Source of the DNA: Niallia sp. NCCP-28
Lineage (GTDB): Bacteria; Bacillota; Bacilli; Bacillales; Cytobacillaceae
DNA: 64,000 bases
Direction: 5' to 3'
NCBI RefSeq assembly: GCF_023168165.1
Contig: NZ_BQYJ01000006.1
Coordinates: forward strand, 1-64,000
Shown here piece after piece: positions 63,139 through 64,000 of the stretch. The notes under the pieces are model-generated. The model saw only the letters and a program-made list of their open reading frames with translations. It ran no database searches and was not told where the DNA came from. Both the position numbers and the translations under genes were made by a program. Position 1 is the stretch's first letter; each line of letters starts with the position of its first letter.

Positions 63139-63801
63139 ATGGAACTTAGATGTAGTAATAAAATAGTGGATATTGAACCAAAAAACTTGATTGTTATGGG
63201 ATTTACTCCTAGAGATGAAAAGGTGATAAGGGAACTGTTTGAAGCATTAAGAAAAATAGGGGGTTCCATTCCTGATAAAACACCAATGGCTTATCCTTTA
63301 TCACCAGATCTTCTGACAACTACAGATGAAATATCTGTTGTAGGAAATGATACGAATGGTGAAGTAGAATACTTAATTATTTCTTTTAATGGTGATATTT
63401 ACATAGGGGTGGGCAGTGATCATGCTGATAAGAAGGTAGAATCGTTTAATATTCACAAATCGAAGCAGTTATGCGCCAAGCATATGTGTAAAGAGGTTTG
63501 GAAATGGAGTGAAGTCAAAGATCATTGGGATAAAATAGTGTTGGAATCCCGATACTTTGTGGATGGGACAGAAGAGCTGTACCAAAAAAATATAGCAGAG
63601 GTTATGCTTCGTCCGGAGAAAATCATGGAATCGGTAGAGGAATTTTATCATAAAAAAATATCCGATATGAATTGTGTTATTTTTTCCGGCAGCGTGCCAA
63701 CTCTTAATGGGTTCAGGTATGGAGAACATTTTAGATATTCTTTATTTGATCCGGTGAAAAATAGAAAAATCGGTTCAGAGTATTCGATTATAAAATTATA
63801 G
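63139..63801 (+). CDS. DUF2848 family protein
   Basis: Protein of 220 residues. VVGNDTNGEVEYLIISFNGDIYIGVGSDHADKKVESFNIHKSKQLC, the Cys-His pair CAKHMCKEVW and the DHWDKIVLESRYFVDG block match DUF2848. These proteins have a fold related to fumarylacetoacetate hydrolases and are probably metabolic enzymes of unknown substrate. GAGGAGGGAATT precedes the ATG. A membrane-protein gene begins 115 bp downstream, perhaps its transporter partner. Confidence 0.8.
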   Translation: MELRCSNKIVDIEPKNLIVMGFTPRDEKVIRELFEALRKIGGSIPDKTPMAYPLSPDLLTTTDEISVVGNDTNGEVEYLIISFNGDIYIGVGSDHADKKVESFNIHKSKQLCAKHMCKEVWKWSEVKDHWDKIVLESRYFVDGTEELYQKNIAEVMLRPEKIMESVEEFYHKKISDMNCVIFSGSVPTLNGFRYGEHFRYSLFDPVKNRKIGSEYSIIKL

Positions 63802-63915
63802 AAAATATTCACGTTATAGAGCAAATACGTTCTAAGTCCTCTAGGGTTTTAAGAGGCAAACTTAAAAATAATATACAAGGAAGTGGAGATCATAGAAGCG
63901 ACTACAAATAATATT

Positions 63916-64000
63916 ATGAAAAATACAAATATGGTTAAAAAGAAATGGTACGATAGAATTCCAAGTACTGTAGTGTTCTTGTTTTGTACCTTAATCATAG
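63916..64000 (+). CDS. Start of a membrane protein cut by the window edge
   Basis: The last 85 bases encode MKNTNMVKKKWYDRIPSTVV followed by the hydrophobic FLFCTLII, a basic N-terminus leading into a first membrane helix. The frame is open upstream to an in-frame GTG at 63883, next to AAGGAAG, so the start is uncertain. The pattern fits large ion-coupled transporters of short-chain or dicarboxylic acids, but too little is visible to name it. Confidence 0.5.
   Translation, partial: MKNTNMVKKKWYDRIPSTVVFLFCTLII

Overview
The window is AT-rich, has strong Shine-Dalgarno sites and many Bacillus-type gene families, and so comes from a low-GC Gram-positive spore-former (Bacillaceae or Planococcaceae-like Bacillales; genus not resolved). 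Its left edge holds the promoter and leader of an rRNA operon that reads out of the window. About 34-43 kb holds a plasmid-type maintenance and replication block: an actin-like ParM/ParR partition pair with a four-repeat centromere, a DUF3967 DNA-binding protein, nine 18-bp iterons with a tenth 5.8 kb away, and a putative initiator. The DNA is therefore a large plasmid or chromid carrying an rRNA operon, or a chromosome with an integrated plasmid; the window alone cannot decide.

Layout. 0.5-5 kb: a BceRS-BceAB-type antimicrobial-peptide sensing and resistance module with a BceR-like operator. 5-7.2 kb: a YtrA-type GntR regulator with an ABC transporter behind a near-consensus promoter and perfect operator. 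7.5-13 kb: a pentitol/pentulose module (DeoR regulator, TarJ-like dehydrogenase, RbtT/CsbX-like transporter, AraB-type ribulokinase) sharing 10-bp-phased GTTCRTTT repeats. 13.9-15.4 kb: an HxlR regulator and aldo-keto reductase. 15.6-32.8 kb: a Fur-controlled catechol siderophore (bacillibactin-type) cluster in two leftward units. Unit 1 is dhbA-dhbC-dhbB-DAHP synthase, which makes 2,3-dihydroxybenzoate. Unit 2 is dhbE-stand-alone ArCP-dhbF-mbtH-MFS-sfp-MFS, which does activation, assembly, carrier priming and transport. The NRPS specificity residues read Gly then Thr, as expected for bacillibactin. The aryl carrier domain is a separate protein instead of the DhbB C-terminus, and the cluster has its own DAHP synthase with a degenerate chorismate-mutase domain.

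33-48 kb: partition, replication and small cargo genes, a DMT transporter, a decayed Na+/H+ antiporter, a fluoride riboswitch driving two CrcB/Fluc genes, and a 53-residue Sda-like sporulation checkpoint gene. 48.9-55.4 kb: a gmu-type (gluco)mannan oligosaccharide operon (GntR, GH1 phospho-glycosidase, PTS IIC/IIB/IIA, mannose-6-phosphate isomerase) in which the ROK fructokinase is broken and a 173-bp inverted-repeat element sits between the first two genes. 55.4-64 kb: a patchwork of fragments and repeats with a less AT-rich esterase, a DHFR/RibD-like protein, a double TerD-domain protein, a DUF2848 protein and the start of a membrane protein cut by the right edge.

The cargo (iron scavenging, peptide-antibiotic defence, fluoride export, sugar and polyol use) looks like a niche-adaptation set on a mobile or formerly mobile replicon. 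Gene decay is concentrated on the right side.
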